A DNA stretch of 9,121 nucleotides. It comes from an uncultured bacterium. GTDB lineage: Bacteria; Patescibacteriota; Minisyncoccia; Phycocordibacterales; PALSA-1337. Under the pieces are notes generated by a model. That model had not been told where the DNA came from. It did not search any database and was given only the letters and a program-made list of their open reading frames with translations. Each line of letters opens with the position of its first letter. Positions within the stretch are counted from its first letter, which is position 1. Location of the stretch: positions 1 through 9,121 of the forward strand of contig CAIQCA010000158.1 of the NCBI GenBank assembly GCA_903870235.1, read 5' to 3'. Positions 1-5,173 of this stretch are shown here, piece by piece. The translations under genes were made by a program, and so were the position numbers.

Positions 1-15
1 GATACAAGGCACTAT

Positions 16-89
16 GTCGGCGTAGCTCAGTTGGTTAGAGCGTGGGACTCATAAGCCCAAGGTCGGAGGTTCGATCCCTCCCGCCGACA
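16..89 (+). tRNA. tRNA with CAT anticodon (elongator Met, or Ile2)
   Basis: A full cloverleaf can be drawn. The 7-bp acceptor stem pairs 16-22 with 82-88, the D stem is 25-28/38-41, the anticodon loop 48-54 carries CAT at 50-52, and the T arm is 65-81 with TTCGATC. The first acceptor pair is G-C, so this is not a typical initiator, which has a mismatch there. Elongator Met and lysidine-modified Ile2 cannot be separated by eye. The anticodon stem has four good pairs and a closing A47/G55 mismatch. No CCA is encoded after discriminator A89. Confidence 0.93.
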
Positions 90-145
90 CATTTGAGAAA
101 GCTTTGTTTTTTACTCATTTTCTGATACATTATTGCAGTACTCAT

Positions 146-219
146 GCAGCCATAGCTCAACTGGTTAGAGCACTCGCCTGTCACGCGAGAGGTTGGCGGT
201 TCGACCCCGCTTGGCTGCG
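146..219 (+). tRNA. tRNA-Asp (GTC anticodon)
   Basis: Acceptor stem 146-152 pairs fully with 212-218, the D stem is GCTC/GAGC, and the anticodon stem 173-177/185-189 closes a loop with GTC at 180-182. The T arm has TTCGACC in the loop. Discriminator G219 is not followed by CCA, so the tail must be added by a nucleotidyltransferase. A possible extended -10 (TGA then TACATT, 123-131) lies 14 nt upstream, which would leave a short 5' leader. Confidence 0.94.
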
Positions 220-264
220 CATTTAGGATTTTTCTTGGGGGCAGAAATACTTGTCGATAATCAC

Positions 265-292
265 TTGACAATTATTCAAAAGTGTGTATAAT
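265..292 (+). promoter_or_regulatory. Consensus sigma70-type promoter
   Basis: A perfect -35 TTGACA (265-270) and a perfect -10 TATAAT (287-292) are separated by 16 bp. Transcription should start near 298-300. It is the only promoter in the left half with both boxes at consensus. It drives a leader of about 96 nt and then the radical SAM gene. The first base after a 6-nt spacer is the A of an ATG at 299. Confidence 0.85.
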
Positions 293-298
293 TGGTCA

Positions 299-352
299 AT
301 GGGTTGCTTGCTCTCTGACAAGGGAATACAAGCAAAATACACTGAAAACTAA
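299..352 (+). CDS. Candidate leaderless 17-aa leader peptide
   Basis: The ORF MGCLLSDKGIQAKYTEN ends in TAA at 350-352. Its ATG lies 6 nt after the TATAAT at 287-292, so it would sit at the very 5' end of the transcript. The same geometry is seen at rdgB, prfB and ftsX in this window, which is the main argument that it is translated. The ORF lies inside the leader of the radical SAM gene and overlaps a hairpin at 304-335. It could be a regulatory leader peptide, a very small substrate peptide for the radical SAM enzyme, or chance. No homology is known to me. The length alone gives no coding evidence. Confidence 0.35.
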   Translation: MGCLLSDKGIQAKYTEN

Positions 353-387
353 GAAATATTAACTGGCACCACCTGGTGCAGAAGGAG
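304..387 (+). promoter_or_regulatory. Structured 5' leader with two hairpins and a strong Shine-Dalgarno
   Basis: Hairpin 1 pairs TTGCTTG (304-310) with CAAGCAA (329-335), and 312-316 can also pair with 321-325 inside it. Hairpin 2 pairs GCACC (366-370) with GGTGC (375-379), extended by two outer pairs (363-364 with 380-381) around a bulged G365. AGGAG at 383-387 follows directly, 8 nt before the ATG at 396. Neither hairpin is followed by a T-run, so they are not intrinsic terminators. The placement suggests control of translation initiation or mRNA stability. I do not recognise a known riboswitch class. Confidence 0.5.
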
Positions 388-395
388 AAGAAAAT

Positions 396-1316
396 ATGGT
401 CAAAAGGATCGAAGAGATGTACCTGCGTTTCGTCCTTACGAAACGTTGTCCCTTCAAGTGCTACTTCTGCCACCGTGAAGGTGATGCAGAATCGCCTGGC
501 TTTGAATTGAGTCGGGAAGTGGTCATCGAGGCTGTGCGCGTCGCCATGTCGCTTGGGATTTATTCCTTCAAGTTCACTGGCGGCGAGCCCCTCGAATATG
601 AGGGTCTGGCGGATGTTATTGCGGAGATCAAAAGCATTTGTCCGAGCGCGGAGATCAGTTTTACCACTAACGGTCTGTATTTGGAACGTGACCTGGTGAA
701 ATTGATTGAAGCCGGTATCGATCGTGCCAATGTCTCCCTGCAATCTCTGGATCGGAAGAAGAATGAAGAGATTGTGGGAGTCGACTCGTTCGATGAAGTG
801 ATGCGGGGGATCGAGCTTCTGTCGAAGTTCAAGACTGACAGTAAGATCGTCACCGCGTTCTCGAAGCGCAATGAAGACGAGATCCTCGACATGGCACGTT
901 TCGCCAAGCGGCTTGGCTTAGGTTTCCGTGTTCATGCGGTTCTACCGGCCCTTCCGATCGCGGAACCGGACGTGATCCCGATCGAAGAGATCGAGGAGCG
1001 CATCTCGCGGTTTCCCGGGGCTGTGCGTCGCATCATTGAGGTGAATGGCAAGCACCGCTTACTGTTCACTGGTCCTGACTGGGAGATCCTGGTTCCGGAC
1101 TGGCGCCATTGGAAGCGCTGCGGGATGGCTAGTTGCCCGCTCAATGACAACGTGAAGAAGGTGTGCAAAGAAGGCGAAGTCTTCGCCCTGCGCATCACCC
1201 CGAGCGAAGTCCAAACCTGCCTGATGCGGAACAAGAAGAACTTCCCGTTTGAGAAGGTTGGAGACATTCGGGAAGCTCTGACCTCGGCATGCAAGCTGGT
1301 CGCTGTGACCAGCTAG
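396..1316 (+). CDS. MoaA-like radical SAM protein
   Basis: This is a 306-aa radical SAM enzyme. The CX3CX2C motif (C18, C22, C25) binds the 4Fe-4S cluster that cleaves S-adenosylmethionine, and GGEP at 62-65 is the SAM-binding motif of the partial TIM barrel. C-terminal cysteines C242, C247, C257 and C275 are spaced like an auxiliary-cluster (twitch/SPASM-like) region, and the text around C257-C275 resembles the MoaA cluster segment. The protein lacks the double-glycine tail that is essential in MoaA, and no other molybdenum-cofactor gene is present, so I do not call it moaA. The start is fixed by AGGAG 8 nt upstream. The gene is richer in G/C, especially at third codon positions, than its neighbours. 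It also has its own consensus promoter and terminator, so it looks like a self-contained, possibly transferred unit. The substrate is unknown. Confidence 0.85.
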   Translation: MVKRIEEMYLRFVLTKRCPFKCYFCHREGDAESPGFELSREVVIEAVRVAMSLGIYSFKFTGGEPLEYEGLADVIAEIKSICPSAEISFTTNGLYLERDLVKLIEAGIDRANVSLQSLDRKKNEEIVGVDSFDEVMRGIELLSKFKTDSKIVTAFSKRNEDEILDMARFAKRLGLGFRVHAVLPALPIAEPDVIPIEEIEERISRFPGAVRRIIEVNGKHRLLFTGPDWEILVPDWRHWKRCGMASCPLNDNVKKVCKEGEVFALRITPSEVQTCLMRNKKNFPFEKVGDIREALTSACKLVAVTS

Positions 1317-1323
1317 AAGTATC

Positions 1324-1357
1324 GATTCCGTCGCGTACCTCGCGACGGAATCTTTTT
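1324..1357 (+). terminator. Intrinsic terminator of the radical SAM gene
   Basis: A perfect 12-bp stem pairs GATTCCGTCGCG (1324-1335) with CGCGACGGAATC (1341-1352) across a 5-nt loop. A T-run (1353-1357) follows. It begins 7 nt after the TAG stop and separates this unit from rdgB, whose -10 box begins 22 nt later. Confidence 0.93.
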
Positions 1358-1379
1358 ATACAAAACCAGTAAAATGCTC

Positions 1380-1385
1380 TATAAT
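1380..1385 (+). promoter_or_regulatory. -10 box of rdgB (leaderless)
   Basis: A perfect TATAAT lies 6 nt before the ATG at 1392, which puts +1 on or next to the A of the start codon. No good -35 is visible; TATACA at 1357-1362 is a weak candidate. No Shine-Dalgarno is present. Confidence 0.65.
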
Positions 1386-1391
1386 AGTTAT

Positions 1392-1934
1392 ATGCAAAAC
1401 CGAAACATTATTTTTATAACAGGGAATAAAGGGAAGTTGAGTGAAGCTCAGAGCATTGTTCCAGGTATCATTGGTAAGGAGATGGATTTAAATGAAATTC
1501 AGGAAATAGATGCAGAGAAGATTATTGAAGCTAAGCTCAAAGAAGCTTATAAACATCACAAAGGAGAATATATTGTTGAAGACACTTCTCTGTATTTTGA
1601 GGCACTAAATGGTTTACCGGGTCCTCTTATAAAATGGTTTTTGCAGGCCTTGGGTGATAAAGGTGTGGCCGAATTGGTCTCTAAGTACGAGAATAGGAAG
1701 GCATTGGCTAAGACGCTTATCGGTTATATTAGCGAAAATGGTGTTGTCGAGTACTTTTCTGGAGATATTAAGGGAACTATCGTCCAGCCCTTAGGAGATG
1801 AGGGTTTTGGTTGGGACAAAATTTTCATGCCAGACGGCTATGATAAGACTTTTGGCCAAATGTCACGCGAAGACAAGAATAAGATTAGTATGAGGAAAAT
1901 CGCTTTTTCAAAACTGGCCGAATATTTAAAGTAA
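1392..1934 (+). CDS. rdgB: Non-canonical purine NTP pyrophosphatase (HAM1/ITPA family)
   Basis: This 180-aa enzyme hydrolyses ITP, dITP and XTP to monophosphates, cleaning the nucleotide pool. The N-terminal FITGNKGK (residues 8-15) is the nucleotide-binding signature. VEDTSLYF followed by GLPGPLIKWF and, later, FGWDKIFMPDGYDKTFGQM are family motifs. The GLPGP-IKWF block matches the eukaryotic/archaeal ITPA branch better than the usual bacterial RdgB form, as I recall it. An upstream in-frame ATG at 1374 would place the TATAAT inside the coding region, so I prefer 1392, where the protein begins MQNRNIIFITGNK as expected. It ends 4 nt before the -10 region of the next gene. The symbol is used for the family role; ITPA-like would be equally fair. 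Confidence 0.9.
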   Translation: MQNRNIIFITGNKGKLSEAQSIVPGIIGKEMDLNEIQEIDAEKIIEAKLKEAYKHHKGEYIVEDTSLYFEALNGLPGPLIKWFLQALGDKGVAELVSKYENRKALAKTLIGYISENGVVEYFSGDIKGTIVQPLGDEGFGWDKIFMPDGYDKTFGQMSREDKNKISMRKIAFSKLAEYLK

Positions 1935-1935
1935 G

Positions 1936-1944
1936 TGTTATAAT
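1936..1944 (+). promoter_or_regulatory. Extended -10 of the 1953 gene (near-leaderless)
   Basis: TGT followed directly by TATAAT (1939-1944) forms an extended -10, 8 nt before the ATG at 1953. It starts right after the rdgB stop codon. An extended -10 can work without a good -35, and none is visible. At most about two untranslated bases are expected. Confidence 0.6.
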
Positions 1945-1952
1945 AGTCAGAC

Positions 1953-2456
1953 ATGACTCGTCACGGCTATAAAAGACCACATTACTATCTAGCGGCTTTT
2001 GCGATCCTTGTCGTCCTTACCGCTATATATGTGATAAATCTCACAGATATTTTCGGTGGTCGTAGCGATCAGGTATATTCCTCGACTGACAAAACATCTT
2101 TTTCTACTTCTACCAGCACGGTTACTAAAGTATTTGGAAGATCGGTCTATGGTGATATTGGTGCTGGGGCAGATACAATGATATCATTTGTAACTCAAGA
2201 TTCTGGTGGTAGTGGAACTTTTTTCTATGCTGTAGCTTTTGTGAAGAATAATGATCAATATACAAATACCAATTCTATATTTTTAGGGGACAGAATTGCT
2301 CCTCAAGGCATCAGTATTTCCAATGGACATGCAGAGTTCAATTACTGTGATCGCAGACCCGAAGAACCTTTTACAACAGCGCCTTCCGTTTGTATTACTA
2401 AAAACTTCTATATCAACAATGGTGTTCTGGAAGAATTACCAACCCCTTCCATTTAA
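1953..2456 (+). CDS. Single-pass membrane-anchored protein of unknown function
   Basis: This 167-aa protein has an N-terminal hydrophobic segment at about 11-30 after a basic start, a Ser/Thr-rich linker (43-58), and then an exported-looking domain. No lipobox cysteine is seen, so it is probably a membrane anchor. The domain contains GTFFYAVAF (88-96), FLGDRIAPQ (110-118) and a YCDRRPEEPF stretch (131-140). This layout resembles small extracytoplasmic proteins common in Parcubacteria, and loosely the LppP/LprE lipoprotein pattern, but I give that only as a hint. C132 and C147 could form a disulfide. No Shine-Dalgarno is present. The next gene begins 13 nt after the stop and may be co-transcribed. 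Confidence 0.75.
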   Translation: MTRHGYKRPHYYLAAFAILVVLTAIYVINLTDIFGGRSDQVYSSTDKTSFSTSTSTVTKVFGRSVYGDIGAGADTMISFVTQDSGGSGTFFYAVAFVKNNDQYTNTNSIFLGDRIAPQGISISNGHAEFNYCDRRPEEPFTTAPSVCITKNFYINNGVLEELPTPSI

Positions 2457-2469
2457 TTTTTAGGTCTTC

Positions 2470-2853
2470 ATGTCTTACATTCACGATCACAATCATTGGA
2501 AAAACTGGGCGTATTGGGCCAAAGGCGGTTCCATATCAGCTAGTATCGCGTTTCTATTTGTAGTTTTTCAATTAGTACTGGTTCCATCTTTGTTCTATCA
2601 GACTTGTAATGGGGTGGCTTGTATAGCACCGTTTGCTAGAGTTGTTGAAAATATATTTAACAACTCTCTGATGCCACTTTGGTCATCGCCTCTGTCTGAC
2701 CCGATGCTCAATTATCCGACAGTATATATAATTTCGACTTTAGCCTACTATTTTGTTATAGGAGCTTTCTTGGGGCTCATGTTTGAAAAGAGAAAAGTGG
2801 CTCAAAAAATGGCGCCGGGGGCAGCAATTAAGATTGAAAATCCAGTCTTATAG
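2470..2853 (+). CDS. Small two-TM membrane protein, unknown function
   Basis: This 127-aa protein has a His-rich N-terminus (residues 5-9), a first membrane segment at about 20-42, a loop with C46 and C51, and a second membrane segment at about 84-106 followed by a basic tail. The even number of spans would place both ends on the same side. I do not recognise the family. Unlike most neighbours it has no TATAAT at 6-8 nt, only TTTAAT 12 nt upstream. A weak AGG at 2462-2464 could serve as Shine-Dalgarno, so translation from the upstream transcript is likely. Its end overlaps the putative -10 of the following tRNA. Confidence 0.7.
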   Translation: MSYIHDHNHWKNWAYWAKGGSISASIAFLFVVFQLVLVPSLFYQTCNGVACIAPFARVVENIFNNSLMPLWSSPLSDPMLNYPTVYIISTLAYYFVIGAFLGLMFEKRKVAQKMAPGAAIKIENPVL

Positions 2854-2854
2854 T
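2849..2854 (+). promoter_or_regulatory. Possible -10 for tRNA-Thr(GGT)
   Basis: TATAGT overlaps the last codons and TAG stop of the preceding gene and lies 17 nt before the tRNA. It would give a 5' leader of about 10 nt to be removed by RNase P. No -35 is evident. Confidence 0.35.
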
Positions 2855-2871
2855 AGTATCATGGCGGAATC

Positions 2872-2947
2872 GCCGTTGTAGCTCAGATGGTAGAGCAACT
2901 CCATGGTAAGGAGTAGGTCGCCAGTTCAATTCTGGCCAACGGCTCCA
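2872..2947 (+). tRNA. tRNA-Thr (GGT anticodon), CCA encoded
   Basis: Acceptor stem 2872-2878 pairs fully with 2937-2943. The anticodon loop 2903-2909 has GGT at 2905-2907 (decodes ACC/ACU), on a perfect ACTCC/GGAGT stem. Discriminator T2944 is followed by an encoded CCA (2945-2947). It is the only tRNA of the four here with a genomic CCA. Confidence 0.95.
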
Positions 2948-2948
2948 G

Positions 2949-2990
2949 GTGCCAAAGTAGCTGTTTTGGTAGAATGCATTGTTAGCGGGC
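2949..2990 (+). pseudogene. Decayed tRNA-Thr 5' fragment
   Basis: GTGCCAAAGTAGCT (2949-2962) is identical to 3005-3018, which is the start of tRNA-Thr(CGT) plus two upstream bases. The match continues through TTGGTAGA of the D arm and then decays. No matching anticodon stem, T arm or 3' acceptor strand follows, and only about 57 nt separate it from the intact copy. It looks like a partial duplication of the downstream tRNA. Confidence 0.55.
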
Positions 2991-3006
2991 CAAGATAGCA
3001 CCGTGT

Positions 3007-3079
3007 GCCAAAGTAGCTCAGTTGGTAGAGCATCGCTTTCGTAAAGCGAGGGTCCCCGGTTCGATCCCGGGCTTTGGCT
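3007..3079 (+). tRNA. tRNA-Thr (CGT anticodon)
   Basis: Acceptor stem 3007-3013 pairs with 3072-3078. The anticodon stem TCGCT/AGCGA encloses TTCGTAA with CGT at 3040-3042 (decodes ACG). The T arm is CCCGG-TTCGATC-CCGGG. The discriminator is T3079 and no CCA is encoded. It ends 23 nt before the prfB start codon. Confidence 0.95.
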
Positions 3080-3090
3080 CAGTCAGAAAA

Positions 3091-3096
3091 TATATT
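3091..3096 (+). promoter_or_regulatory. -10 box of prfB (leaderless)
   Basis: TATATT lies 6 nt before the ATG at 3103, the same spacing as at rdgB and ftsX. No Shine-Dalgarno is seen between tRNA-Thr and prfB. Read-through from the tRNA is an alternative source of transcript. Confidence 0.5.
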
Positions 3097-3102
3097 TTAG
3101 AG

Positions 3103-4011
3103 ATGAATAATCAAAAAGAAAAAATCCAAGAAAAAATAGCAGAATTAGAGGCCAACATGGGAGCCGCAGACTTTTGGAATGACAAAGCACGCGCACATGC
3201 CGCGGTAAAAGAATTACAAGCTCTCAAGAACGAACTCGCTGGCGTTGGTAAACACGACAAAGGCGATGCCATACTTACTATACTTTCTGGTGCTGGCGGC
3301 GACGATGCTGAGGATTTTTCGGCAATCCTTTTACGTATGTATAGCAAATACGCAGATTCTCAAGGTTGGAATTGGTCTGTAGTTCACGCAAACTCGAACG
3401 ACCATGGCGGTTATAGAAATGTGACCGTGGAGGTGTCTGGTCGCCCAGAGGCTTCTTCAGGTATGGGTGTCTACGGAACATTGAAAAATGAGTCCGGGGT
3501 TCATAGACTGGTGCGTATTTCTCCATTCAATGCCAACGACAAACGCCATACTTCTTTTTCTATGGTAGAAGTTATACCGAAGCTAGAAAAAGCTACAGCG
3601 GCGGATATCGTTATTTCCGACAATGATGTGGAGATTACTATAGCCAAATCCGGTGGTCCCGGCGGTCAGAACGTGAACAAGCGCGAAACAGCTGTGCGCC
3701 TGGTGCACAAACCAACTGGTATCTCTATACATGTGACCTCGGAAAGATCTCAGGCCCAAAATCGTGAAAAGGCTTTTGATATTTTGCGTGGCAAGATCTG
3801 GAAACGCATGGAAGAGGAACGTATTGCCAAAGAGCGAGGTACACAACTTTCCTCGACCACTTCGATAGAGTGGGGAAATCAGATTCGTTCATATGTTTTA
3901 CATCCTTACAAAATGGTCAAAGATCATCGTACAGAAGTAGAGACTAGTCAGGTCGATAAAGTCCTAAATGGAGATCTTCAGGAGTTTATAGATGCCGAGA
4001 AAATGTTATAA
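3103..4011 (+). CDS. prfB: Peptide chain release factor 2 with shortened N-terminal domain
   Basis: This 302-aa class I release factor recognises UAA/UGA in the ribosomal A site and triggers peptide release. SPF at 140-142 is the RF2 stop-codon tripeptide (RF1 has PxT), and GGQ at 187-189 is the catalytic motif in a PGGQNVNK context. RF2 is usually about 365 aa. Aligned from memory with E. coli RF2, the first 25 or so residues and a further stretch of domain 1 between about residues 48 and 56 are missing, while domains 2-4 look complete. The frame is open upstream to 3022, but that part is tRNA-Thr, so the start is the ATG at 3103. The +1 frameshift site typical of prfB is absent. An intact RF2 argues against reassignment of UGA. 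Its TAA stop lies inside the ftsE -10 box. Confidence 0.95.
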   Translation: MNNQKEKIQEKIAELEANMGAADFWNDKARAHAAVKELQALKNELAGVGKHDKGDAILTILSGAGGDDAEDFSAILLRMYSKYADSQGWNWSVVHANSNDHGGYRNVTVEVSGRPEASSGMGVYGTLKNESGVHRLVRISPFNANDKRHTSFSMVEVIPKLEKATAADIVISDNDVEITIAKSGGPGGQNVNKRETAVRLVHKPTGISIHVTSERSQAQNREKAFDILRGKIWKRMEEERIAKERGTQLSSTTSIEWGNQIRSYVLHPYKMVKDHRTEVETSQVDKVLNGDLQEFIDAEKML

Positions 4012-4012
4012 T
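4004..4012 (+). promoter_or_regulatory. Extended -10 of ftsE inside the prfB stop codon
   Basis: TGT followed by TATAAT (4007-4012) lies 7 nt before the ftsE ATG at 4020. The prfB stop TAA (4009-4011) is embedded in the hexamer. No Shine-Dalgarno or good -35 is visible. Confidence 0.6.
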
Positions 4013-4019
4013 CAGCTAT

Positions 4020-4700
4020 ATGATTTATTACGACAAAGTTACCAAGATATACCCAGACAAATCCGTGGCTCTAGACAATGTCAGTTTTGGGGTAGAACCA
4101 AAGGAATTTGTGACAGTTGTGGGACATTCTGGTGCTGGTAAGACTACTCTCATGAAGCTTCTCATCGCCGAAGATCGACCAACTAGCGGCACGATCTCAT
4201 TTGAATCTTTGAATGTGAATAAACTAAGTAAGAGGGCTATGAGTAAATTGCGTCGCCGTGTTGGTATGGTTTTTCAGGACTATCGCCTCATACACAACAA
4301 AACAGTTTATGAAAATATCGCTTTTGCCATGGAAGCATCTGGTCGTACCGACAGCCAAATTGCCGCCGATGTTCCACATGTGCTCGACCTTGTAGATCTC
4401 GGTCATAAGATTTGGAATTTTCCCAAGGAACTGTCTGGTGGTGAATGTCAGCGTGTAGCTATCGCTCGCGCTATCGTGAACCAACCCGATCTTATCATTG
4501 CTGATGAACCAACCGGTAATCTGGACCCATCGAACACCTATGAAGTTATTCGTATTTTGAAAAAGATCAATGAGCTTGGCACCACCGTTATTTTGACTAC
4601 TCACAATAAAGGAGTCGTTGACGCAGTCGGTTGCAGAGTGATTACCATAGAAAAGGGGAAGATTGTGAGAGATGACAAGACCGGCAAGTATATTTTGTAA
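4020..4700 (+). CDS. ftsE: Cell-division ATP-binding protein FtsE
   Basis: This 226-aa ABC ATPase has every expected motif: Walker A GHSGAGKT (35-42), Q-loop Q86, signature LSGGE (138-142), Walker B LIIADE (158-163), D-loop NLDP (167-170) and switch histidine H195. It partners FtsX at the inner face of the membrane, and the complex activates peptidoglycan hydrolases at the division site. The length is normal for the family. The order prfB-ftsE-ftsX is frequent in Gram-positive and CPR genomes and supports this identity over other small ABC ATPases such as LolD. The start at 4020 is the only sensible ATG, 8 nt after the prfB stop. Confidence 0.95.
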   Translation: MIYYDKVTKIYPDKSVALDNVSFGVEPKEFVTVVGHSGAGKTTLMKLLIAEDRPTSGTISFESLNVNKLSKRAMSKLRRRVGMVFQDYRLIHNKTVYENIAFAMEASGRTDSQIAADVPHVLDLVDLGHKIWNFPKELSGGECQRVAIARAIVNQPDLIIADEPTGNLDPSNTYEVIRILKKINELGTTVILTTHNKGVVDAVGCRVITIEKGKIVRDDKTGKYIL

Positions 4701-4717
4701 TTGAGATAATAGATAAA

Positions 4718-4726
4718 TGCTATAAT
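4718..4726 (+). promoter_or_regulatory. Extended -10 of ftsX (leaderless)
   Basis: TGC followed by TATAAT (4721-4726) lies 6 nt before the ftsX ATG at 4733. TTGAGA at 4701-4706 is too close (14 bp) to be a standard -35. The ftsE stop is at 4698-4700, so ftsX has its own promoter in the 32-bp gap. Confidence 0.6.
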
Positions 4727-4732
4727 TCAACC

Positions 4733-5173
4733 ATGATTTTAACAGCACTAAAACGCATAACACGCACCGGTTTCATAAACTTTTGGAGAAATGGCTTTCT
4801 TTCGTTTGCGGCTATCGTAGTTATCACTTTATCTCTCTGTTCTTTTGGAGGGCTCATATTTGCCAGTGCCTTTGCCAGGTCTTTGCTTGCGGAAGTGAAA
4901 GACAAGGTGGATATCAATGTTTACTTTACACTCGATGCTGGCGAATCAGACATCATGGCATTACAAAAAGATATCAATGTCTTGCCACAAGTTGCCAGTA
5001 CTTCCTATGTGTCGCGTGACCAAGCCTTGGTCTCATTTAAAACTCGTTGGAATGACAATGCTCTCATAATGCAGGGATTGGACGAGATCGGTACAAATCC
5101 ATTCCCGGCTTCTCTCAATATCAAAGCCAAGGATCCAGGTCAATATGGAAGTATCGCTAGCTTTTTGAATAAT
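4733..5173 (+). CDS. ftsX: Cell-division protein FtsX, N-terminal half only
   Basis: About 147 FtsX residues are present; the family is usually near 300. The cytoplasmic N-terminus has the basic RITRTGFINFWRNG pattern, TM1 is at about 22-48, and the start of the extracytoplasmic domain follows (INVYFTLDAGE, then a segment with YVSRDQAL). The distal part of that domain and the last three membrane helices are missing. The frame stays open to 5212, but the last dozen codons are antisense to a Bacteroidetes-type gene and are not FtsX. The break coincides with the change of lineage, so this is an assembly-type truncation rather than natural decay. The gene follows ftsE by 32 bp. Confidence 0.9.

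Noticed and set aside
276..743. 155-aa minus-strand frame over the leader and radical SAM start
   Set aside because: It overlaps the promoter, hairpins and the conserved CX3CX2C region on the other strand, and shows no family features.
1374..1391. Upstream ATG for the ITPA-family gene
   Set aside because: It would put the TATAAT inside the coding region and adds six residues not typical of the family. The start at 1392 gives the expected N-terminus.
2948..3006. A third functional tRNA in the Thr cluster
   Set aside because: It has only the 5' acceptor and part of the D arm; the T arm and 3' acceptor strand are missing and the space is too short.
3022..3102. Longer prfB frame reaching into the tRNA-Thr gene
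   Set aside because: The extra 27 codons translate tRNA-Thr(CGT) and its short spacer, not RF2-like protein. ATG 3103 has the -10 at the usual spacing.
3103..4011. UGA reassignment as in some CPR lineages
   Set aside because: A complete RF2 is present and the supported genes read through with TAA or TAG stops and no in-frame TGA.
4224..4763. 179-aa minus-strand frame opposite ftsE
   Set aside because: It is fully antisense to a clear ABC ATPase with all motifs, has no recognisable domain and crosses the ftsX start.
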